A stretch of 64,000 nucleotides of DNA from Datisca glomerata (lineage: Eukaryota; Streptophyta; Magnoliopsida; Cucurbitales; Datiscaceae). Position numbers and translations under genes: made by a program. The notes under the pieces are model-generated. The model was not told the DNA's origin and ran no database searches. It worked only from the letters and a program-made list of their open reading frames with translations. The stretch is taken from NCBI GenBank assembly GCA_003255025.1, contig QANY01004038.1, positions 1,320,793 to 1,384,792 on the forward strand, read 5' to 3'. Position 1 is the first letter of the stretch. Each line of letters opens with the position of its first letter. This document shows, in pieces, positions 1 to 10,149 of this stretch.

Positions 1-479
1 ATGATGAATTCGGTTAGTGGAAAACAACAGGCTCATTCAGTTGTCGAACTATACGTCGAATTATACGCGAATTATTTTTGTTAGTATTAAAAATCCACGA
101 ATTTTACGGAATTTTTTACAACATTCAAGGACGGTCCGTTTTATTGGTTCCCCAATTATTCGCACTGCTAATTGGTTGGCAAGCTCTTGAGTGAATTTGA
201 AATTACATAATAATTTGCAGCAAGAAGTGATACTAGAATCTGTTAATTAAGTTAAAAAAAATGTGTAAATTAAAAAAGGAAATATGAAAATTCATTGCCA
301 TCCAAATTGAGGATGCTGGAATAGTTAAGTAAGATTGTCAAAAGTCTTCCACCAAAATAGTTTGCAGATTAGCAAACACGTTTTTCGTATTTTTATAGCC
401 CTGTAATTTGGGAAACTGTAAAAGAAAATCATTCTACATATTAGAGTGTTAAATCTAACTACCATTTCTCATCCATTTC

Positions 480-1095
480 ACTATCGGTATAGTGGAATAA
501 TAATGAAATTAATAAATAATATTATTTAATTAAAGAGTTTACTTAATAATCTGATTTATTGAAGTTTAGAATTATGGGTCCATGGTTCCCGAATCACCTA
601 TGTACTACACAGTTTAATATGTGAATATTTCAGGACATGAGAAAAAGACTAGCTTGCATAAGGAATTAAATTTCTAGGGCAAGTGTATAATTATGATATA
701 ATTATGTGATATTAATTAATTAAAATTATTAATAATATTATTTATTGTAATTTTCAGAAATTAAGAATAATTAATAATATCGATTAAGTTATTATTAATC
801 GATTAGTAAGACATAATATCTGATTTATGAAATTGAATAATATTAAATCATTATGATATAATAATTTGATTTAATTTATCTAATCTGTTAGCTAACAGAT
901 AAGATATTTGATTGGGAGATCAAATAAATTAATTTTGAATTAACTAATTTTTAGATATTTATCTGATTAATATAAGTAATAAATGATAGGATAATTATCA
1001 CGCGACATATTAAACTGCACATGCTAGTCTCTGATTTTTGAGTAAGAGATTGACATGAGTAACTATAGTGCTAGGTGTCACTACAATAACACGTG
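480..1095 (+). repeat. copia-type LTR fragment, plus orientation
   Basis: Two pieces link this stretch to LTRs elsewhere in the window. Bases about 480-690 match the reverse complement of about 63430-63620; both share a GGGTCCATGG core followed by an ACTACACAG motif. Bases about 880-1085 match 3190-3345 in the same orientation. The stretch stops at about 1096, where the sequence flips to the opposite orientation. No LTR 5' end was found. The 479 bases to its left are AT-rich and show nothing recognisable. Confidence 0.55.
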
Positions 1096-1096
1096 G

Positions 1097-1560
1097 CACA
1101 TGATGGAATCGGAGACGTCGTGCGGCAGAGGCGTTGTTTTTTTAAATTCTTTTATAAAAAATGAATCCTTTTCGATAAAAGAAAATAAACGCGACGCAAC
1201 AGTTTTTAAAATAAAAATTTTTATTGAAAGCTCTTTTCTATCGAATCCATTGTATATTTATATATCAAATCGAAGATATACAAGATATAGAATATATACC
1301 TGTTGTAGTCTAATCAAGCGTCCTTGCAAACCAACGATTTTTCGTTCCCAAGAACAACGAACTTCGATATCCACACTAAGATCATCCAAGTTAATCCTCA
1401 AACACACTAGAACGTGTGTGAACATGTAAAATATATCAAGAACACTTTTGTCTCTCTAGATGTACTCAACACATGAGATCTAAAAATTTTCGAAGAATGA
1501 ATAATTTTGTGATAGTAATCTCTGAGAGAATATAATTATTGTTCCCACAGAGTTTTTTTA
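1097..1560 (-). repeat. copia LTR 3' portion, minus orientation
   Basis: Read on the minus strand, this block aligns along its length with 3560-3998 read on the plus strand. Shared landmarks are the GAGTACATCTAGAGA motif, the CTAGTGTGTTTGAGGATT motif and a GCCTCTGC box just before a terminal GATTCCA. The two blocks are therefore inverted copies of one LTR's 3' half. It lies directly downstream, on the minus strand, of a copia RT fragment. This fits a minus-strand copia relic whose 3' LTR has lost its beginning. Confidence 0.65.
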
Positions 1561-1564
1561 TGTA

Positions 1565-1730
1565 TTTATAAACACAAGTTTCGCCAACATTTTTCTCGAA
1601 GCTATATAATTTAATAATCTCATCAAATGTAATATTCCAAAATCTAGATGTTTGCTTTAATCCATAAATGGATTTAATTAACTTGCATAATTTCTGATCT
1701 TGTCCCTTTTTACTGAACCATTCTGGTTAC
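1565..1730 (-). pseudogene. copia reverse transcriptase fragment
   Basis: The minus-strand translation contains KLIKSIYGLKQTSRFWN followed by SFEKN and ETCVYKYI. This is the conserved RVT_2 segment of Ty1/copia reverse transcriptase around the YGLKQ motif. Only about 55 residues remain. The catalytic YVDD block would lie further downstream and is absent; the sequence passes straight into LTR. In the intact family this enzyme copies element RNA into DNA in cytoplasmic particles. The fragment is a relic with no start and no complete domain. Confidence 0.7.
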
Positions 1731-1739
1731 ATCATATAG

Positions 1740-1940
1740 ATGTTTCTTAGACCTAATACTGGAAAGTTAGACTCAAGGTCTGAAGTGTGTATATTTGTTG
1801 GTTATGCTCCAGAGACTAGAGGTGAGTACTTTTATAGTCACAATGATCAAAATTCGTTTATATCAACAAATGCCACCTTTCTTGAACACGATTATGTGGA
1901 AAACTACAAACCTCGAAGCAAAGTAGTTCTCGAAGAGGTG
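1740..1940 (+). pseudogene. copia integrase C-terminal fragment (inverted)
   Basis: The plus-strand frame reads GKLDSRSEVCIFVGYAPETR, then GEYFYSHNDQ, STNATFLEHDYVENYKPRSK and VVLEE. This is the well-conserved region of copia polyproteins between the integrase core and reverse transcriptase. It runs opposite to the copia fragments on either side (1565-1730 and 1945-2175, both minus). The similarity ends near 1938, immediately before the minus-strand similarity begins. The segment therefore looks inverted in place. It is about 65 residues long and non-functional. Confidence 0.8.
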
Positions 1941-1944
1941 ATGG

Positions 1945-2175
1945 TTCTTTGGCTCTTTGACACTTTTTCAGTGAAAGGTCTCTTGGTCATTTTACCCCTA
2001 GACAAGATTCACAAACATGAAGAGCTCTAACTTTTAGTTCTCTCAAAGAACCATGCTTTGTTAACTTGTTTAATCTATCTAGATTAATATTTCCCAACTT
2101 AGAATGCCATAGATACATGTTATCGTCATCATGAGAAACTCTTTGTCGTTTGATATAACTCGAAACCTTCCTCAT
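1945..2175 (-). pseudogene. copia GAG-pre-integrase fragment
   Basis: The minus-strand translation contains YLWHSKLGNINLDRLNKL, then VCESCLGVKMTKRPFTEK with one interruption. This is the GAG-pre-integrase zinc region (His/Cys motif) of Ty1/copia polyproteins. The central His of the usual LGH motif is Asn here (LGN). In minus-strand order it precedes the inverted integrase piece and the RT fragment, which is the normal copia order with large deletions. It is a relic. Confidence 0.8.
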
Positions 2176-2389
2176 GGATCATGAAAACAAAGCCATCTCG
2201 TGGCCCTCACTGTACCTCACAGTGTTATACTAATAATGGAGAACATAGATTACATGACATATCAACCTTCTCCCACTCACTATTTATCGGATAATGTGTT
2301 TTTATTTTAATTAATCATTTAATTTTAAATTAATTATTGGTTAAAACAATAAACCTATGAATGTGAAATTAAAAGTTAATCCAATCTAA

Positions 2390-2640
2390 TTGGTATTTCG
2401 CGGAGGTTTAACGGCGGCGGTTGCTACAATCGCCGCAAAAAAATGCGGTAAAAGTTTTACCTGAGGTTTTTAGAAACCGCAGCTAAATAATCACTTTTAG
2501 TGGTGGTTTTTGACAACCGCCGCTAAAAGGTCATATAAATAAGGACTTTTAGTGCATGTAAAAGATCTTATTAGCAGCGGTTTTTTAAGATATTAGCGGC
2601 GATTTAGAACCGCCGGCAAAAGTAGTTTAAATCCCTAACC
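2390..2640. mobile_element. CACTA subterminal-repeat remnant
   Basis: The block holds several imperfect hairpins of the form GCGGCGGTT...AACCGCCGC, each separated by a short AT-rich step ending in TAAAAG or similar. Such arrays are typical of plant CACTA ends. No CACTA terminal inverted repeat borders it, so element boundaries cannot be set and no transposase is associated. The 200 bases on its left and the sequence from 2640 to 3190 show nothing else recognisable. Confidence 0.6.
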
Positions 2641-3189
2641 CCCAATTCGTGAATTCACTATATCTCTTTCACTTTTTCTCTCATTTTCTTAGGCGATTCT
2701 CAGGCGATTCGTAGACGAATCTCAAATCTGGTCGCTTGTCACTTCCTGTCGTAGATCTCTGGTCATCCTTACCGTTTATTGATGCCGGTGAGTCTCTATT
2801 TATATGTCTCATTTATGTTCTCTCTCTCCCTCTCTCTGTCTATATTGTTTGCTGCAATTTCTAGATGTTATCAACTAGCTTGTCATGGTATTAATTAGCA
2901 TTTGAATTCTATCTTTGTCGAGGGAGGGAGTGGGGTAGGGGCAGAGAGGGGAATTGCCAGAAGGAAAAATAGGGTTTTCAGGGTGTCTACCTACCATGGA
3001 ATTAGAAGTGACAAGGTACTTGGATTTGAGAGCTTGAGGGAAGGAGAAGAAGAAAATATAAACTGTACTAAATAGGAAGAAGAAGAAGAGGAAGATGAGC
3101 ATGTTGAATAAGAGGAAGCATTGTGGAATATTGGGTATTTTCCTTTGCCTGAGAGATGGGGTGTTGATTTGAACAAACAGATAAATTAG

Positions 3190-3999
3190 TTGATAGTTGC
3201 GATTAGATAAGTTAATTTTAAATTAATTGATATTTAGATAAATTAATAAAATTTGAAGAATTACCACGTGACACATATGATTGCCACACTCATCAATAAC
3301 TGATTCTCGAATCAGTGATAGACGTGCAGTATTGTAGTGCCACATGACACTATTATAGATGGATGAGATACTGTAGTGTCACACTACACTACAATATTTC
3401 ACGCCACACTGCAGTGCCGCAGACTGCAGTGGGTCCCACTACAGTGGCACATTTATAAATATTTTATTATTTTAATAAAAATTCTTAAACCTAATGAGTC
3501 TTGATCTAGAATATATATATATATATATATATTATTCTATAGGCCTCATAGAAGAAGCAATCTATGTGATTATTATTAATCAAAGGCTCTACGAATTCTC
3601 CAATTCTTTCTTAGAGTTCTGTCTCGAAAAGTCATTCTTCAAAATTTTACATCTCATGTGTTGAGTACATCTAGAGACAGAAAAGTGTTATTGAATTACT
3701 CTATATGCCCACATGCATCCTAGTGTGTTTGAGGATTGGTTCGAAAGATCTTGGTGTGGATCTCACAGTCCGTTATTCGTGGAATCTCAAGTTCGTTGTT
3801 AGTGAGAACGCTTGATAGACTACAAAATGTATAATTCCTTTCTTTGTATACCTATGATTTAATGTATAGATATATAATTGATTCGATGAGAAAAATATTT
3901 TTCATTAATTTTTTTGAACCTGTGGCGTAGCAATTGTTTTTTGATTAATAATTTTTTTTAAACCAAACCGCCTCTGCTGCGCGCGCCGTGATTCCAACA
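3190..3999 (+). repeat. copia LTR 3' portion, plus orientation
   Basis: The left part matches 880-1085 in the same orientation, and 3560-3998 matches 1097-1560 inverted. It ends in GTGATTCCAACA, the CA end expected of an LTR. Within it, 3340-3450 is dense in short CACTGCAG/CACTACA palindromes, and 3511-3532 is an (AT)n run. No internal copia sequence follows on the right, so it is a solo or detached LTR end. The sequence from 4000 to 4670 holds nothing recognisable apart from a G-rich patch at 4330-4420. Confidence 0.6.
3511..3532. repeat. (AT)n microsatellite
   Basis: Eleven consecutive AT units lie inside the LTR copy. The inverted LTR copy at 1097-1560 does not carry this run at the matching place, so it probably expanded after the copies separated. 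Confidence 0.9.
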
Positions 4000-4666
4000 C
4001 TTAGTATTTTATTCAAACTATGTTTGATTTTAGAATACAAATAATATATGACTATATAACTTTGAATAATACATATCAAATGAAACAATAATTGTAGAAT
4101 GAAACAAACGTAACTAACAAAAAGTAATCAACTGTAAGGAGTAATATAAATGTACTTTTAGACCAAAAATTTTTGTAAAAGAAGTCAAATAAAACTTTAA
4201 AGCATGTAATTAGGCACAAAAATAAGTTTAAAAAATTCAACACCGAAAGTTTTTTTTGTCAAAGTTACATTATAAATTTTAAGAAAAATAAAGAAATATG
4301 ATTCGAACTCACGATCTCTAGGGTATAGGTATGGGGGGCTTAGGTTGGTGGGTGAGGAGGGGACGTTGGTTTGGAGCTGGGGCTGTTATAGGTGTGGGAG
4401 AGTGGGGAATAGTGCGATAGCGGGAGATGTGCAACCAAATTAGTAAAAATGTGAGGCTCGGTTCATTTTGTAGTTTCTATGCAAAACTAGATCGAACCAA
4501 ACCGAACCACATGCATATATGTACGCACACTTCCAAGCCCTAGCCACCCTTTTCCTTTTCAACCATCACTTTCATTTTCAAATCTAGCCTAATTGTTCTC
4601 TTTCACCTTTTGCCCTCCCTTTCTCCATCTTCCCTTTCTTCATCTTCTGTCCCTCTCGCTCTCCAT

Positions 4667-4673
<7 letters not shown>

Positions 4674-4715
<42 letters not shown>

Positions 4716-4770
4716 NNNNNNNNNNNNNNNNNNNNNNNNNNNNNNNNNNNNNNNNNNNCCCCCCCCCCCC
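4674..4770. repeat. (CT)n microsatellite, 43-base N gap, poly-C
   Basis: About 20 CT units (4674-4715) run into 43 unspecified bases (4716-4758), and then 12 C residues (4759-4770). The gap sits exactly at a simple-repeat boundary, so it looks like an assembly break and its true length is unknown. Frames reading across it are meaningless. Confidence 0.95.
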
Positions 4771-7689
4771 TACGTCTCTCTTTGTTTCTATCACTATCTT
4801 ATTGATTTATCTATGTTAAAGATCATTACTCAATAGTTTTTAGGAAGAAAGGATGTTACAACAACCAATGAAGATAGACCCAACCTTTGCTGCAGTGAAA
4901 GCCAACATAGATCCTTGCTCTCTTTTACCTTGATTTTATTCAATGGCAGTTGTAGACACCACCCTTTATCTTTTGTCGTTCTTCATCGTCTACCTCTAGT
5001 TAGGTCAACAATGACTTTGTCTCACTTATTTTTGCTGTGATTGTGCTGTTAAGTTGAATAGTTTTAAGGTTTAGGTTGATTTTTTATTAGGGATTCGGTT
5101 AACTGATAAAAAAAGAAGATAATTTGAAACGGAGTCTTCTAATTTTGGGATTTTTTATCAAAATTTTGTGGGATGCTTTTCTTTTAACTTAGTTTTGTTC
5201 ATATGTCAGTTTAATTCGGTCCAAATGAAACTTTCCTCATTCTAACAGTTCGATTCAATTCGATTTCATCTAATTTTAGAGGGTTGGTTTGGTTTCCTCT
5301 TATTTTAGAGGATTGGTCTGGTTTCCATTATTGAAAGACCGCATATACAATTTAATTCGTCAAAACACCCTGAACTATATACTGTAAGGTGGGGGTAATG
5401 GGGGTTACTTTGCATTTTTTTAGATCTGAGTTTTTTTCCTCAAACTTATCTATTCTTTATAATCTCCATTAGAAAAAGCCTCCCAAAACTCTAATTTTAC
5501 TAATACCCCCAGCTCCCAACACTTCAATTAAAATTTTCCAGAATGGCCACTCTTTTGACCTACTTAAAACTTGGCATGTTTTCAACGAATGACTCAATCG
5601 TCCTTCTAGTCTTCTCCATCATCTCCCTTTTTCTTCCCTCTTCTTTTCCTCCTCCTACTTCAGCTCGAAAAGATGTGATAAAACATGGTCCAAGCACCTT
5701 ATGTTCCATTATTTTCAGACAGAGGTGGTCGGACTTAACATTAGTCTACGGTTATCTAGATCATAGGTTGAATACGAAGTTGGCTAATACATATTAGTGA
5801 TAATACCCAAATGGGTTCAAGGAAAACTGAGACTTAAGCCTAGAAGCTTCAAGAAATGTTGGGTAATTCTTCATACGTATTTATCCAATTTTATGGTCCT
5901 CAAATGCAAAATAAAGAAAAGAAATATGGAGAAACTGAGTGTCTTTGGGAAGAAAAGAAAAGAAAGCTTAAAACGATACTGAGTAATGGAGTTTCATTGA
6001 GTAAGTGTCCGTATTACAAGAAAATATCATAATGTTTTGATTAAAGGAGAGGAATTTAAAACATAAGCTAGATTTGAGGTCCTCCTTTGCATGGAACCTT
6101 CTTAGATTGCTTCATGGAGGATTTTCTTGCCTCTTGGTTGTTGTTCAACATTGCATGCCTCCTCCTTTTATAGGCATTTTTATGAAAATTGGCACCAAGT
6201 TTCCCGCGTGACCAACTCTTTGTTGATCCAATCTTCTGACCAATGTGTTGATATTTCGGTCATGTAAAGTTGAGCATGGTGATCCTGGAGCCATTTTCTG
6301 TTTTGGGCAAAATGTTTTTCAACGGGTGGCTTGTTTCCCAATTTGGCGAGTCACTCCCCGTCGACGTCTGAAATACGCCTCCTCTTTGTCCGCTTTGCTA
6401 ATTGCGTTGCATGGCTTGTCCTTGTAGGTTTTCTTGCCGGATTGATGAACATTTTGGACTTGTGCAAATTGGCTTTGTTTTGCTATGGCTTGATCCGAAC
6501 CTATTTGCTTTGTCTGATGCGCACCCCTTTGCTTTGTATGATACGAAACCCTTTTGAAACGAGATGGCTTAGTGAAGACTATTATTCTTTATGATAATTC
6601 GTAGGCTACAAATTCATTTCTTATATTGAGGCCTTGTTGTGTATTCATCACGGCTTTTCGTCTTCATATTTTGTCTAGGCCAGATCTTGGTTGTGATAAA
6701 GAGTCATTTTTGTTTGGGTTTTGTGAGTATTGAGCTGATATATCCGATGAGTCATGAGTGTTGGGTTTGGGCTATTTTATATGAGTCATGGGTTTAATGG
6801 TTTATAAGGGTATTGGACTATCGTTTTCCTATGGGTCTTTTTATCTTGGGCCTGCCTCAAATAACCGAATTATTGTGACTAAATTTTGGGCAGTTAACAT
6901 TAACCCCCTCGATTACATGAGTCATTTTCTAAAATGAGCTGCGTAATCTAATTTATCTCAAAATTTGAATAATTGTATACTTCCTTTGCTTCCTGATTTA
7001 CGTGAGAATTGGCTCTAAAATTTTGTCTTGATCTTTTAGGTACTAGCTCAATTTTGCATTTAGGCTCAAGTTCTGACTTCAATTTTGCCTTTGTGTCATA
7101 GACGTTTAAGAATAGGGCACAATTTCTGCATATCAATATTTTAGGTTCATGTACTATTGGCATTTTGATTTGCTTGGAGTCTTGTATCCATGGCTTGGTT
7201 CAAGTTTTGATTCAAGAGTCATTATTTGTTTTGAGGCTCTGTATTTGGTTTGTTTGTCATTTTTTAGTTTGCATCCAGAGTATTATTAAAAAGAAATATT
7301 ACATGACATAACTTTGTTGATTTTATATTTATTTCGCACCATAGCATGGTATGATTGCATGTAGCGGCGTGATTCCTATAATGGTATCATGCATAGATGT
7401 AGAACTACATGTAATTTGCATGGCATTGAGTCATAGACTTGTAGGTTGAATGACATTGAATCAACTTATATGCATGGAATGGAATATGGACATAAGTCCA
7501 TTTTGTGGCATGGCATGACATGAAATCTTTGAGCATCGCACAACCTGACATAGCATTGGAAGCACTGTATTGTATAGAATGCATTGTATTTCTTTAATAA
7601 GGCGTAGTAGGAGAAAACAAAGTTAGGCTTTTATCATGTGGAATGACACGAATTTTGACTATGGATTGAGTATATGACATGACTTCAAA
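4771..7689. other. No gene recognised
   Basis: Both strands were scanned. Short open frames at 5543-5797, 6245-6427 and 6331-6594 show no domain or motif I recognise and no conserved neighbour. The 7320-7640 stretch is rich in GCATGGCAT-like words. It could be the leader of the gypsy relic that starts near 7690, but that is inference only. Confidence 0.5.
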
Positions 7690-8190
7690 GTGATTGGCGC
7701 TTGTTTCATTGTGGAAAGATCGGGCATTTTCTGAAGGACTATCCTGAGATGAAGGACAAACCTAACGGTTAAAGGATCGGGAACGAACCTAAAGCGCAAG
7801 GGAAAGTTTACACCATGACTAAGGGTGATTTAGAAGATGCTTCGAATGTGCTGTCGGGTACACTTCTCATCCATGGAGTTGCTGCATTTGTGTTGTTTGA
7901 TTATGGCTCTACATATTCATTTATTTCTACTAAACTTTCTAAGAGATTGAATGTGGAGATAGTACAACTTGACGTTGAGCTTTGTGTGTCGATCCCTTCG
8001 GGTGGTATTCAAGTCTCGCTCTATAGTGATTGCTGATGGATTGTTAGAGGCTACTCTTACGCTTTTGAATATGCATGACTTCGATGTTGTTTTTGGTATG
8101 GATTGGTTAGCTTCCAACTACGCCAATATCCTTTGTCATGAATGAGAGGTAATGCTCAACCCTCCGAATGAGTTAGGAGCAATGATAACA
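7690..8190 (+). pseudogene. Ty3/gypsy gag zinc knuckle and protease relic
   Basis: The frame begins with FHCGKIGHFLKDYPEMKDK, a CCHC zinc knuckle of a gypsy gag in which the first and last Cys are lost (Leu and Tyr). It continues into an aspartic protease: GDLEDASNVLSGTLLIHG, then LFDYGSTYSFIS with the active-site Asp at 7899-7901, then after a frameshift near 8010 DVVFGMDWLASNYANI. The order gag knuckle then RVP-type protease is the normal gypsy order. Stops occur near 7770 and at 8143. No RT follows; by about 8690 the sequence is a copia relic on the other strand. Confidence 0.8.
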
Positions 8191-8689
8191 TGAGAAATTG
8201 CATCGAGAGTTGAACAATGATGAAAAAGATTCTAACTACAAAGAGTTGTCATCATCATGATCATAACAAAAAGGCCACTACTTTGTGAGCCTGGAGGCAA
8301 AAAGGTCATTCATGTTCATCATGGGTTTGAAAAAGCTTGAAATGTGGAATGTCACGTTCTTTTGTGCTTCTTTGATGTTTCTTCTGTTGGTGCTTCTGTA
8401 TCATATGATTCAAAGGTTATCTTTATTAACGAGTAGAGAATCCTCATCTCTAGATCAGTTCACTACCCATTAAGCACCCGTGAGGTAATTTCCCAAATGT
8501 GCTTAATCATTCTCTCTAGTTTCCTCTATCTTTATTAGGATTGTGTATCCTAACTCAACACAATCTTTACTTAGCTTAAACCCCTTTGAGAGGAACCTCT
8601 CCAATGAGACGTTTAATCAAACTCACAAGAACAAAAAACTAGATAAAACATAAAAAAAGAAAAGGGAAGAAGAAAAGAGACAACAACTT

Positions 8690-9800
8690 CTATACTCGGT
8701 TGGAAAGCTTCAAACAGTGATTGATTAACTTCTGTCCAGACCTTTTCCAGTTTGATTTCTCCTCTTTCCACTATGTCCCTTACAATATAATATTGAACCT
8801 CCACATCTTTGTCCTTTCATGAAATATGGGATTCTTGCATACGTGAATGGAAGACTAATTATCCAAGTATAAGATTACAACTCCATTGTATACCCCCTAT
8901 CTCCTTTGGCAGCCCTTGAAGCCAAATTGCTTCTTTTACTGCTTTAGTTGTTGCTATATACTCTGCCTCGGTTGTTGATAGAGCCACCGCGCTCTGCAGT
9001 TGTGTCTTCTAACTAATGCATCTGTCATTAAAAGAAAACATGTTTGCGGTAGTGGACCTTTCTATCCCCTTCATAATCAGAGTCAACATATCCCTTAAAA
9101 CATATCTTGTTTCCCTCTTTCTTTTAGATTAAACCCACATCACAGGTTCTTTGATGTATCTCAAAAGCCATTTCATGACTCTCCAATGCCCTTCACCTAG
9201 ATTTGCCATGCACCTGCTAAGTACACTAATTGAGTGTGCTAAATATGGTCTGGTACTTATCATAATGTACATGACTGATCCTACAGCTATGGAGTAAGGT
9301 ACTTTCTCCATTCTTCTCTTCTTAGAGTCATCCTTAGGGCACATTTGTGCAGAAAGTTGAAAGTGTGCTGCTACAGGTAGAGAAACATGTTTAGCAACAT
9401 CCAAATAGAACTTTTGCACCAATTGTTGAAGATATGCAGCTTATGACAACTTAAGAGTACCATTCTTTCTGTTTCTACATATATCAATGCCTAGGATCCT
9501 TCTTGCTTCTCCTAGGTCTTTCATATCAAACTCTATATTAAGTAAACCCTTGACCCTTAGAATCTTTTCTCTACGTTGACAAGCTAGAAGCATGTTATCC
9601 ACATAGATCATGAGGTAGAAAGCTCTTTCTCCATCTTTAGATTTGTCAAAGTAGAGACAGTTGTCAAAACTGCTTCTTGAGAACCCTATCTTCTCCATGA
9701 AACTATCAAAACTTATACTAGTGCCTAGGGGACCGTTTTAGTCCATACATAGATTTCCTTGGAAGATAGACTAGGTGCTCTTTACCTTTTTCTTCAAAGA
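8690..9800 (-). pseudogene. Ty1/copia reverse transcriptase-RNase H relic
   Basis: Reading right to left on the minus strand: FEEKGKEHLVYLPRKSMYGL (RVT_2), then a frameshift, then FYLMIYVDNMLLACQRRE, where the catalytic YVDD is YVDN. Next come DMKDLGEARRILGIDI, VPYSIAVGSVMYIMISTRPY, and an RNase H region with SAVALSTTEAEYIATTKAV near 8935-9000. The C-terminal tail DIVERGEIKLEKVWTEVNQS lies near 8690-8790. This is the full 3' half of a copia pol read in order across at least three frames. The loss of a catalytic Asp plus the frameshifts make it dead. No LTR was found downstream in the 8190-8690 interval. Confidence 0.85.
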
Positions 9801-10130
9801 TCCTATCAAACCTCTTAGAAGTCTTATCTTGAAAATGGCTTTGAATTCCTTTGTTTACAATATCTAGATGGAGAGATGCTAGGATCTTTGAGGGTAAAAT
9901 TAGGAATAGAGTTAGTATTTCTAGAGCCACTGTTAATTCTGTTAGGGATAGACTCTGGAATCATTCTTCTATACCTGATTCCTAAGTCAATAGGTGGCTC
10001 CTAGCTAAGTGAACCTTCATCCTCACCTTCTTGAAAACCCTCCTTAAGGTTCTTGCTGTTTGCCTTGGGGTATTGCCCCTTGATGCCTGTGTTTCTCTTT
10101 TATTAATATATGGCAATGTTTATAAAAAAA
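9800..10130 (+). mobile_element. Probable 5'-truncated LINE (L1) 3' end
   Basis: Plus-strand frames contain ARIFEGKIRNRVSISRATVN followed by SVRDRLWNHSSIPDS, which resembles the C-terminal end of plant L1 ORF2. An AT-rich 3' tail follows with TTATTAATATATGGCAATG and a short A-run at 10128-10134. It breaks the start of the minus-strand copia RT, so it probably inserted there. No reverse transcriptase motif is present and I could not establish a target duplication. A chance resemblance is possible. Confidence 0.4.
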
Positions 10131-10149
10131 TACCCTTTTTTGAAAAATG

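Noticed and set aside
1055..1429. 124-residue open frame
   Set aside because: It crosses the junction into the inverted LTR and reads LTR sequence; no domain and low complexity.
2875..3176. Two overlapping minus-strand frames rich in Phe and Ser
   Set aside because: They come from purine-rich non-coding DNA (AGAAGAAG runs); no motif.
3380..3450. CACTACACTACA as a CACTA transposon terminus
   Set aside because: The words lie inside an LTR shared with another copy, with no inverted partner or 3-bp duplication.
4290..4330. GATTCGAACTCACGATC, like the T-arm region of a reversed tRNA gene
   Set aside because: No acceptor stem, anticodon arm or D-arm could be paired around it. This phrase also occurs in repeats.
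4593..4819. Open frames across the N gap
   Set aside because: They translate a (CT)n repeat and unspecified bases.
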